In this document: positions 1 through 6,340 of the stretch, piece by piece
Layout of the letters: every line of letters starts with the position of its first letter
How positions within the stretch are numbered: the first letter of the stretch is position 1
NCBI GenBank assembly: GCA_902806295.1
Contig: CADCWB010000253.1
Span: forward strand, 1-25,524
DNA: 25,524 nucleotides
Direction of reading: 5' to 3'
Origin: an uncultured Sphingomonas sp.
Lineage (GTDB): Bacteria; Pseudomonadota; Alphaproteobacteria; Sphingomonadales; Sphingomonadaceae
Program-made: the position numbers and the translations under genes
Notes under the pieces: generated by a model
Databases searched by the model: none
What the model was told of the DNA's origin: nothing
The model's input: the letters and a program-made list of their open reading frames with translations, nothing else

Positions 1-2
1 AC

Positions 3-653
3 CTGCTGAGCCTGGTGCCGGGCGCCGGCGACTTGCGGGCGCAGATCCTGTGGGACGGCTTGTTCCACGTGCTGATGTATGTGCTGGCGACGGTCGGGAT
101 TGCCGGCTTGTGGCGAGCGGGAAGTGAGCGGATCGAGCGACGGCAGCTCGGGGTACTGCTGCTGATCGGGTTCGGGATCTGGCAGGTCGTCGACGTGGTG
201 TTCTTCCACTGGATACTGGGCATCCACCGCATCCGGGTAGACCGGCCCGATCCGCTGCTGTGGGACCTCGGCTGGCTGGTGGTGGTGGGCGGACCTCCCT
301 TCCTGTTGGCAGCGTTGCTGGCGCGCAAGGAAACCTCCGCTGCCTCCCTGCGGAACGCGCCACCCCTGCTGCTCGCGCTGACGCTGGGGACGGCGGCAAC
401 AGGCTGGTGGGCGCTGCAAGGACCGCCGAACCAGCGCTTCACCACCGTGGTTTTTCAGCGCGGCATGGACGAGCCCGCCATGGCGAGTGCCCTAGCCGCC
501 TCGGGTGCGAGCATCGTCGGAGGGGCGCCGTTCGAGGGCGTGTGGATCGTCGCGCTCGACCCCGGAGCGGGCTGGCAGCTTTATCGCCGCGGGGCGCTGT
601 TCGTGGCCGGCAACGGAGCACCCGCTGGCTGCTCCGCCTGGGCGATTGCCTAG
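3..653 (+). CDS. DUF2243 family membrane protein (5' end outside window)
   Basis: The reading frame is open from the first bases of the window, so the N-terminus lies upstream; 216 residues are visible. The start LLSLVPGAGDL followed by ILWDGLFHVLMYVLATVG matches the middle of DUF2243 integral membrane proteins (recognised from memory), whose first helix carries a GxxDGxxxHQxLQWHH-type motif that would lie off the edge. About four hydrophobic helices remain: around the DGLFH segment, LLLIGFGIWQVVDVVFF, LGWLVVVGGPPFLLAALLA and PPLLLALTLGTAATGWWAL. After the last helix come about 75 residues without a membrane segment (VVFQRGMDEPAMASALAASG onward to GCSAWAIA), longer than I expect for the bare family, so possibly a second small domain. 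Function is unknown; relatives are often found near the cytochrome oxidase assembly gene ctaG. It ends 4 nt before the convergent DUF3617 gene. Confidence 0.8.
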   Translation: MLSLVPGAGDLRAQILWDGLFHVLMYVLATVGIAGLWRAGSERIERRQLGVLLLIGFGIWQVVDVVFFHWILGIHRIRVDRPDPLLWDLGWLVVVGGPPFLLAALLARKETSAASLRNAPPLLLALTLGTAATGWWALQGPPNQRFTTVVFQRGMDEPAMASALAASGASIVGGAPFEGVWIVALDPGAGWQLYRRGALFVAGNGAPAGCSAWAIA

Positions 654-657
654 CCGA

Positions 658-1149
658 TCATGCCGCGGTGCATGCGCCGACGCGGCGACCGGCGATGTCC
701 GTCCGCAACTCATAATCGCCCGGCCCCTGGATGAAGCTGGTGGTGGTGGCGGAGCCAGTCAGCCCGTCGGCCGTGAAGCTGCCGTTGACCTCGCCCATGA
801 TCTTGCCAGGCGTGCCCTTGCGGGTGCAATCGAGAGCCAGGTTCATCCGACCGTTGCGGACGTAGGGGTTCTGCACGGTGCAGGCATCGCCCTTCGCGGC
901 AAACAGCTCGGGCGGCGGTGTGCCGTCGGCTCCGACGCAGCCTTGGCTGGTGATCGTGTCGCCTTGCTTGGCCGCAAGCACCGGTGTGTTGCCATCGGTC
1001 GAGCGGAACGACTTCACCGTGGCGGTGACTTCATATTGGCCTGGCGTCAGCTTGGCCGGGACCGCTGAAGCTTTCTTTTCCTGCTGAGCTTCGCCGCCGC
1101 AGCCAGCCAGCAATGCGGCTCCCGCTGCGATTAGCATTGTGTTCCTCAT
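658..1149 (-). CDS. DUF3617 family lipoprotein
   Basis: A 163-residue predicted lipoprotein. The chosen ATG at 1149 gives the N-terminus MRNTMLIAAGAALLAGCGG, a short signal peptide with lipobox L14-A15-G16-C17, and is preceded by GGGGGAGA at SD distance. An upstream in-frame extension is possible but has no signal-peptide logic and runs into the HNH gene. The mature part contains LTPGQYEVTATVKSF, the 'x-P-G-x-Y/W-E' opening typical of DUF3617, a family of small periplasmic proteins common in sphingomonads and of unknown role. Two Cys pairs are visible (QGCVGAD and DACTVQ; LDCTRK and GACTAA), consistent with disulfides outside the cytoplasm. Lgt, encoded further upstream on the same strand, would be the enzyme lipidating C17. 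A 76-nt gap separates it from the HNH gene, so it may have its own promoter; I see no convincing one. Confidence 0.85.
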   Translation of the reverse strand: MRNTMLIAAGAALLAGCGGEAQQEKKASAVPAKLTPGQYEVTATVKSFRSTDGNTPVLAAKQGDTITSQGCVGADGTPPPELFAAKGDACTVQNPYVRNGRMNLALDCTRKGTPGKIMGEVNGSFTADGLTGSATTTSFIQGPGDYELRTDIAGRRVGACTAA

Positions 1150-1225
1150 GGTCGATCTCCCCCGTTCAATAATCCAGTCGTAATTCTTGGAATCGCAGAA
1201 TGCTTCGACCTGACCGGCTTGGCAA

Positions 1226-1498
1226 TTAGCGGCGCGGACGGCGCGTCGGTGCACGGAAGTCGGGCGCCTTCTCGGCGACCCAGGCAAGAAACAACGCAAC
1301 CTCCTCGTCGGCGGCCAGCTTGTCGCGGTCCTCGCCGATGCGCGCAAGCTGGGGATTTGTGAAGCGGACGTGGAGCTTGCGATGGCAGATCGGGTGCAGC
1401 GGCACGGTCGCGCGGCCGCCGCGGCTTTTCGGCACCGGGTGGTGCCACTCGATCCGCTGTCCGAGTGCCCGGTGGCACAGCCAGCAGCTATCGCTCAC
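1226..1498 (-). CDS. Small HNH-type nuclease-like protein
   Basis: A 90-residue protein starting at GTG. The core is C5-x2-C8, then IEWHHPVPKSRGGR (H19, H20) and VPLHPICHRKLH (C38, H39, H43). This is the Cys-x2-Cys, His-His and C-terminal zinc/metal His layout of HNH endonuclease-fold proteins: H20 would be the general base and the Cys residues would hold a structural zinc. The C-terminal 45 residues are helical and end in a basic tail (APTRRPRR), plausible for nucleic-acid contact. The GTGA overlap with the pgeF stop (1495-1498) indicates translational coupling to the lgt–pgeF operon. Similar short HNH proteins occur widely in sphingomonad genomes as housekeeping-context genes; no phage or defence neighbours are seen here. 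Its DNA target, or whether it cuts DNA at all, cannot be told from sequence. Confidence 0.8.
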   Translation of the reverse strand: MSDSCWLCHRALGQRIEWHHPVPKSRGGRATVPLHPICHRKLHVRFTNPQLARIGEDRDKLAADEEVALFLAWVAEKAPDFRAPTRRPRR

Positions 1499-2268
1499 GC
1501 AATGCCGATGAGGCTCAGTTGGCGGCCGTAGCTCGGCTCGCCCCGGTGGGTGGAGCGCCGATAACTGTAGAAGTGCTGCTCGCGCGCGTAAGTGTCGGCG
1601 GCGAGCGCCTCGACCCGGCCGACACCCGCAGCGGCGAGGCGGGATAGTACATAGGCTTCCAGGTCGAAGTGCGGCTTGCCGGAGGGGCCTTCGGAGAAGA
1701 AACGATCATTCGCCCGGTCGGCAGCGGTGAAGCGATTCATGAATGCAAGGTCGACCTCATAGCTGCGTTGGGCGATGCAGGGACCAACGGCGGCCGCGAT
1801 CCGATCCCGCCTGGCGCCGAGCTTTTCCATGGCGACGATGGTCGAATCGGTAATCCCGCTCAGCGCGCCCTTCCAACCGGCGTGCGCGGCGCCGACAACG
1901 CCGGCCTCCCGATCGGCCAGCAGCACCGGCGCGCAATCGGCGGTGAGGATCCCGAGCAGCAGGCCGGGGCGGTCGATCACCACCGCGTCGGCGTGCGGGC
2001 GGTCGTGGTCGGGCCACTCGCCCGCTTCCACCACCTCAGCGCTGTGCGTCTGATGCGGCGAGACGATGCGGGCTCCCGGCAACACGGCGTCGGCAGCTCG
2101 TTTGCGGTTCTCGACGATCAGCTCCAGCTCGTCGCCGCTGCCCCAACCGCAGTTGAGGCTTGCCATCGCGCCTGTGCTGACGCCGCCCTGCCGGCCTAGG
2201 AAGCCATGCGCCACTCCGACGAAGGCACTCGCCCGCCACACCGGGACGGTCAAAGCACCAACTCCCAT
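1495..2268 (-). CDS. pgeF: Peptidoglycan editing factor PgeF (YfiH family, laccase-like fold)
   Basis: A 257-residue member of the YfiH/DUF152 family. In E. coli this protein hydrolyses wrongly built muropeptide precursors in which L-Ser replaces L-Ala, keeping peptidoglycan composition correct; older annotation called it a multicopper polyphenol oxidase. The family metal-site residues are present: H75 in SPHQTH, C112 in LTADCAPV and H129 in GAAHAGWKG, along with VGPCI and the final SYGRQLSLIGIA. Length is normal. The ATG at 2268 overlaps the end of the GNAT gene by 19 nt, and its stop overlaps the GTG of the HNH gene. Its position downstream of lgt and midA is a frequent arrangement in alphaproteobacteria. 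Function is secure by family; in vivo substrate in this organism is inferred. Confidence 0.93.
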   Translation of the reverse strand: MGVGALTVPVWRASAFVGVAHGFLGRQGGVSTGAMASLNCGWGSGDELELIVENRKRAADAVLPGARIVSPHQTHSAEVVEAGEWPDHDRPHADAVVIDRPGLLLGILTADCAPVLLADREAGVVGAAHAGWKGALSGITDSTIVAMEKLGARRDRIAAAVGPCIAQRSYEVDLAFMNRFTAADRANDRFFSEGPSGKPHFDLEAYVLSRLAAAGVGRVEALAADTYAREQHFYSYRRSTHRGEPSYGRQLSLIGIA

Positions 2269-2750
2269 ATCCGGTCGCGGTCGGCCTGCTTGCCTACCAT
2301 GAACTCATAGGGTCCCCGATCGGCGAATCCGTAGCGCTGGTAGAAGGCTTGCGCCCGGTGATTGTTCTCCCACACGGAAAGGACCAGCCGGACGGCGGCG
2401 CGGCGACGAGCCTCGGCAACTACCCAGTCCATCAACTGCCTGCCGATACCAATGCCGTGGGCGCGTTTCAGAAGATAGAGTTGCTTCAGCTCGATCGCCC
2501 CTTCTGGGTCGATGAAGGGCAGCTTGTTCGGGCCGAGCTTGGCGTAACCAACCACGCCGTCCTGCTCCCCAACTTGGAACGCAAAGGCAGGGTCGTCATG
2601 CTCGGCCTGCCAAGCGTCGGGCGTGAACTGGTTCAGGAACGCCGCGAGGTCCTCAGCCGAGTAAAGGTGCGCAAAGGTATCGCAGAAGCTCACTCGGAAG
2701 ACATCGTCGATGGTTGGGAGGTCTGTCCGTTCGGCGGGGCGGATGATCAT
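2250..2750 (-). CDS. GNAT family N-acetyltransferase
   Basis: A 166-residue single-domain GCN5-related acetyltransferase beginning MIIRPAERTDLPTIDDVF, the usual first strand of the fold. The acetyl-CoA loop (motif A) is around residues 91-108 (LYLLKRAHGIGIGRQLMDWV), followed by LVLSVWENNHRAQAFYQRYGF, the motif B region with the N-x2-A-x2-F-Y-x2-x-G-F signature. The ATG at 2750 forms an ATGA overlap with the methyltransferase stop, so start and operon membership are well supported. A longer in-frame reading continuing upstream through the methyltransferase gene is a shadow. The acceptor substrate is unknown; proteins of this subgroup are variously annotated as amino-acid, polyamine or small-molecule acetyltransferases. 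Confidence 0.9.
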   Translation of the reverse strand: MIIRPAERTDLPTIDDVFRVSFCDTFAHLYSAEDLAAFLNQFTPDAWQAEHDDPAFAFQVGEQDGVVGYAKLGPNKLPFIDPEGAIELKQLYLLKRAHGIGIGRQLMDWVVAEARRRAAVRLVLSVWENNHRAQAFYQRYGFADRGPYEFMVGKQADRDRIWELVL

Positions 2751-3721
2751 AGTCCGGCCGGCGATGGCCAATCGGGATGGCGGATGGCCAGCACCTTGAA
2801 CAGGCTGCCCATCTGGTCCGGCCGACACAGGCGGGCACGATCGCGCTCGATCTCGGCCGCTCGATCGGGCGCTCCGTTCGCGAGGACGCGGGCGCGAGCC
2901 ATGATCCCGAGCCGTTCCAGCCACGGGCCCTGATCGACCGGGCCGGCCACGCACGCGCCCGCCTCCAGCGCCACTTCGGCCACCCGCTGGAAGTCGACAT
3001 GCGATGTCAGATCCTGTTCGCCGGGGTGATCGAGCACGGCGGTGAGGCGATGATCCTTCATCGATTGGAAGGTATCGCCTGGGCCGCTGCGAGCGAAGCC
3101 ATAGTCGATGATCAGCGCTACGCCGCCGAGCGCCACCAGCCTCCCGCCAAGTGCCCGCACGGCCTGGTCGCGCGCCGGTGAGCTTTCCACGATCTCGCCG
3201 TCGCGATCGAACGCCAGTCCGCCGCCCGCGGCAATCACCCGTCGCTCCACGCCCTCGACATGCTGGCGGATCGGCAGCGCGTCGAGGAACTCGTTGCCGA
3301 CGATCAGCAACGGCTTGTCGCCGGGCAGGTCCTCGATCCTCTCGTGCCATGCTGCGCCGGGCACAGCCGCGGCCTGCACGCCGCGCAGGGTCTGGCTGGT
3401 CTCGACGAAGTGGATCGGCGGGAGCAGTCCAGCGGCGCGCAGGACCCTTAGCGCATCGCTCGCCAGCGTGCCGCGTCCTGGGCCGAGCTCGACATAGCGG
3501 ACCTCCGGACGGCCGGCACGGACCCATACATCCGCCAGCGCGGCGCCGACCATCTCACCAAACATCTGGCTCATCTCGGGCGCCGTGGTGAAATCGCCCG
3601 CCAGTCCAAGCGGATCGCGCGTCGTATAATAATGATCGTTGCAGGCCTGCATGAAGGCTTCGACCGAGATCGAACCCTCAGTGCGGATCCGATCGAGCAG
3701 GGCGCTTTGGAGTCGGGTCAG
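2747..3721 (-). CDS. MidA/NDUFAF7-family SAM-dependent methyltransferase, probable CTG start
   Basis: A member of the DUF185/MidA family, whose eukaryotic member NDUFAF7 methylates an arginine of a complex I subunit during assembly; the bacterial substrate is not established. Visible family features are HYYTTRDPLGLAGDFTTAPEMSQMFGE (residues ~30-57), the SAM-binding loop YVELGPGRGT (77-85), GNEFLDALP and a late LIIDYGF. The family's conserved N-terminus (LTRLQSALLDRIRTEGSIS) begins right at the lgt stop. There is no ATG, GTG or TTG close by; the next in-frame ATG downstream would remove part of the conserved region. A CTG at 3721 forms a CTGA overlap with the lgt TGA and has GGAGAG six bases upstream, giving 324 residues. 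The alternative ATG at 3823 would overlap lgt by over 100 nt and adds an unconserved Gly/Arg-rich stretch. Confidence 0.88.
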   Translation of the reverse strand: MTRLQSALLDRIRTEGSISVEAFMQACNDHYYTTRDPLGLAGDFTTAPEMSQMFGEMVGAALADVWVRAGRPEVRYVELGPGRGTLASDALRVLRAAGLLPPIHFVETSQTLRGVQAAAVPGAAWHERIEDLPGDKPLLIVGNEFLDALPIRQHVEGVERRVIAAGGGLAFDRDGEIVESSPARDQAVRALGGRLVALGGVALIIDYGFARSGPGDTFQSMKDHRLTAVLDHPGEQDLTSHVDFQRVAEVALEAGACVAGPVDQGPWLERLGIMARARVLANGAPDRAAEIERDRARLCRPDQMGSLFKVLAIRHPDWPSPAGL

Positions 3722-4596
3722 GCGACGCTCTCCGCGCCCAGGATCGGCTCGACCCGCTGCCGCCGCCCCTTGGCCGTGGCCATGAGATAGGCCCCGCCGA
3801 GAATCATCGGTACGCACAGCCATTGGCCCATGTGCAGACCCGTGGTGCGGGCGAACTCGACCAGGTGGGCATCAGGTTCGCGGACGAACTCAACGGCGAA
3901 GCGGAACAGGCCGTAGAACAGCAGAAAAGCTCCGACCAACTTGCCCGGCTCGTAGCGGGCGCGGGTTTTCCAGAACAGCCAAGCGAGGATGGCGAACAGC
4001 GCGATGCCCTCCAGCAACGCTTCGTACAATTGGCTCGGATGACGCGGCGGGCCGAGCGTCGTCACGCCGGCGATAAGCTCTGGGAACCGCACCGCCCACG
4101 GAACGCTGGTCGGCGCGCCCCAAAGCTCGGCATTGACGAAGTTGGCCAAGCGCCCGGTGAACAGCCCGATCGGCACCACGCAGGCGACATAATCGTGCAG
4201 CCGCAGCCACTGGAGCTTCTGCTTCCAAGCCAGGTACATGATGCCCAGGCTGGTGCCGATCACGCCGCCGTGGAAGCTCATGCCCCCATCCCATAGCTTT
4301 ACGATCTCCAGCGGGTTCTCGAGATAGAAGCCGGGCCGGTAGAACAGGACGTAGCCCAACCGTCCGCCCAGGATCACGCCCAACGCCGCATAGAAGACCA
4401 GGTCGTCGGCGTGACGGCGAGCCAGCGGCGCACCCGGCTCCCGAATCAGGCGAAGCATGTACCAGTAGCCGAGGAAGATGCCGGCGAGATAGGCCAGGCT
4501 GTACCAGCGCAGCTCAAAGAAGCCGAGGTCCAGCGCCACGGGAGAGAGGTGGAGATCCGTCCAGGCGATCCCGCCGGTGGGTGCTGCAGTGGTCAT
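3718..4596 (-). CDS. lgt: Prolipoprotein diacylglyceryl transferase Lgt
   Basis: A 292-residue polytopic inner-membrane enzyme that transfers diacylglycerol from phosphatidylglycerol to the lipobox Cys of prolipoproteins, the first step of lipoprotein maturation. Diagnostic segments are ELRWYSLAY (29-36), VILGGRLGYVLFY (74-86), DGGMSFHGGVIG (103-114, with H109 matching the essential His of E. coli Lgt), GLFTGRLANFVNAELWG (144-160, R149 in the Lgt signature), RHPSQLYEALLEG (185-197) and FRFAVEFVREPD (231-242). About seven hydrophobic helices are visible. The ATG at 4596 has GGAAGAGA upstream. It is the first gene of the minus-strand chain lgt–midA–GNAT–pgeF–HNH and is divergent from the acyl-CoA synthetase gene. 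A cytoplasmic tail ends about 20 residues after the last helix. Confidence 0.97.
   Translation of the reverse strand: MTTAAPTGGIAWTDLHLSPVALDLGFFELRWYSLAYLAGIFLGYWYMLRLIREPGAPLARRHADDLVFYAALGVILGGRLGYVLFYRPGFYLENPLEIVKLWDGGMSFHGGVIGTSLGIMYLAWKQKLQWLRLHDYVACVVPIGLFTGRLANFVNAELWGAPTSVPWAVRFPELIAGVTTLGPPRHPSQLYEALLEGIALFAILAWLFWKTRARYEPGKLVGAFLLFYGLFRFAVEFVREPDAHLVEFARTTGLHMGQWLCVPMILGGAYLMATAKGRRQRVEPILGAESVA
3728..3733 (-). promoter_or_regulatory. Ribosome binding site deciding the CTG start of the methyltransferase gene
   Basis: The minus strand reads GGAGAG, six bases, then CTGA. It lies inside the last codons of lgt. Its spacing is near optimal for initiation at the CTG at 3721, which overlaps the lgt stop codon. 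No other start codon lies within SD distance. Confidence 0.55.
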
Positions 4597-4627
4597 CGAA
4601 ATCTCTTCCCCCCTTGGGCTCGCCGCC

Positions 4628-4655
4628 TCATAAGAGTGCCGGGTCTAAACGCCAA
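4628..4655 (-). promoter_or_regulatory. Candidate sigma-70-type promoter for the lgt operon
   Basis: On the minus strand, TTGGCG (4655-4650) and TTATGA (4633-4628) are separated by 16 nt, about 32 nt upstream of the lgt ATG. It lies in the 73-nt divergent gap, and the -35 overlaps the RBS region of the plus-strand synthetase gene. The -10 is a poor match, so this is a weak call based only on position and pattern. Confidence 0.25.
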
Positions 4656-4669
4656 GGAGAGCCGAGAAG

Positions 4670-6340
4670 ATGCCGAGTGAACTCGACCAACGCTACGACG
4701 CAGTGTTGGCCGCGGTCACGGGACCGGGCGGACGAGTGGTGCTGGGCAAGGACGAGGCCGGGCGAACGGTCGTCGGCAACTTACCTCCGACGCTGCCGAG
4801 CTTCTTCAAGGCTTTTTGTGCGCTGAATGGGCAGGTGGAAGCGGTGATTGCCGGGGCGGAGCGGCTGACCTTCGCGGACCTCGACCGAATTTCGGACGAT
4901 CTCGCGCCGGCTCTGGTGGCGCACCACGGCATCCAGAAAGGCGACCGCGTCGGCATCGCGATGCGCAATTGCCCGAGTTGGATCTTGAGCTACATGGCCG
5001 TGGTCAAGGCCGGCGGTATCGCGACGCTGCTCAACGGCTGGTGGCAGGCGCACGAACTGCTTCATGCGCTTGAGCTGACCGACCCCAAGCTGCTTATTGC
5101 CGATGGGCCGCGCGCCCAGCGCATTGCGGCGGCGTGCGGGCCCTGGCCGCTCGTGACCCTCCCGGTGGAACAGCCGCACTCCGTCGCACTGCAGCCGCTG
5201 CTGCGGGAAGGCACAAGGTCCGCTGCCGCGCTGCCGGAGATCGGTCCGGAGGACGATGCGACGATCCTGTTCACCTAGGGCTCGACCGGCGAAGCCAAGG
5301 GCGCATTGTCGACCCACAAGGCGGTGACGCAGGGGGTGTACACCTACGCCACGTCGCTGATGTGCCTGCTTGGCATCATGCAAAGCCAAGGTCGCGAGCC
5401 CGCCAATCCGCCGCGCACGCTGGTCAATGTGCCGTTGTTCCATGTGACGGGCGAAGTGCCGGTGCTGCTGAACAGCTTCGTCGTGGGTCGGGGCATGGTG
5501 CTGATGCCGAAGTGGGACCCGGGCGAGGCGCTGCGCCTAATCGAGGCAGAGAAGATCACCTACTTCGTCGGCGTTCCGACCATGAGCCTGGAATTGATGA
5601 ACCACCCCGAGCGCGACAAGTATGATCTGTCGACGCTGACCGACATCGCGGCCGGCGGCGCGCCGCGGCCGGTCGCGCACGTTCAGCGATTGAAGGACAG
5701 CTTCACCGAAGCGCAGCCCGCCCTGGGTTACGGGCTGACCGAGACCAACGCCGTCGGCTGCGGCAACTACTGGCAGAATTACACGGACAAGCCCGCCTCG
5801 ACCGGCCGCGCCCTCCCTTATGTGGAGCTGGCGATCCTTGGAGCCCACGACGCGCGCCTCGGCCTTGGTGAGCGCGGCGAAGTGGCCATCCGCTCCGCGG
5901 CCAACATCAAGGGCTATTGGCGCGATCCGGACGCGACCGCTGCGGCGTTCACCGCCGACGGGTTCTTCAAGACGGGCGATATCGGCTACCTCGACGAGGA
6001 CGGCTATCTGTTCATCGTCGATCGCAAGAAGGACATCATCATCCGCGGCGGCGAGAATATCAGCTCCGCCGAAGTCGAAGCCGCGATTTATTCGTGCGAG
6101 AGCGTCAAGGAAGCCGCGGTGTTCGGTGCTCCCGACGAGCGGCTGGGCGAGGTCGCGGTAGCCGTCGTGTTGGCGGCCGACGGCACGGACCTGGGGGAAG
6201 ACGAGCTGCGGGACTTCCTCGGCCAGCGCCTTGCCAGCTTCAAGATCCCGAGCCGCTTCATCTGGGCGTCCGGCGCCTTGCCGCGGCTGGGCACCGGCAA
6301 GATCGACCGGGTGGCGCTGAAGGCCCGCTACGCCGCTTGA
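4670..6340 (+). pseudogene. AMP-dependent acyl-CoA synthetase, interrupted by an in-frame amber codon
   Basis: One continuous frame of 557 codons encodes a class I adenylate-forming enzyme, but codon 203 (5276-5278) is TAG. It follows ATILFT and precedes GSTGEAKGALSTHK, so the amber codon sits in the ATP-phosphate-binding loop (A3 motif, normally T-S-G-S-T-G-x-x-K-G) exactly where Ser is expected; a single C-to-A change from TCG explains it. Everything else looks intact: LFHVTGEVPV, GYGLTETNAVG (A5), KTGDIGYLDEDGY (A7), IVDRKKDIIIRGGENI (A8) and the C-terminal catalytic Lys motif GTGKIDR (A10). The ATG at 4670 has AAGGAGA upstream. As it stands the first product would be a 202-residue fragment without catalytic loops. 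An intact enzyme would ligate CoA to a fatty or aromatic acid; substrate unknown. Sequencing error, recent inactivation and readthrough remain possible. The stop overlaps the next gene's TTG. Confidence 0.85.

Noticed and set aside
2751..3527. Upstream extension of the GNAT frame to give a 425-residue protein
   Set aside because: The added part is out of frame with the methyltransferase gene it overlaps and has shadow-like composition; the ATGA start at 2750 begins the GNAT fold.
3823..4296. Plus-strand frame of 157 codons opposite lgt
   Set aside because: Antisense of a strongly conserved membrane protein gene, Gln/His/Arg-rich, no start signal.
5917..6336. Upstream extension of the molybdopterin protein frame through the end of the synthetase gene
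   Set aside because: Those 140 codons overlap the conserved A8/A10 region of the synthetase in another frame and encode Arg-rich nonsense; the TTG at 6337 is followed directly by a twin-arginine signal.
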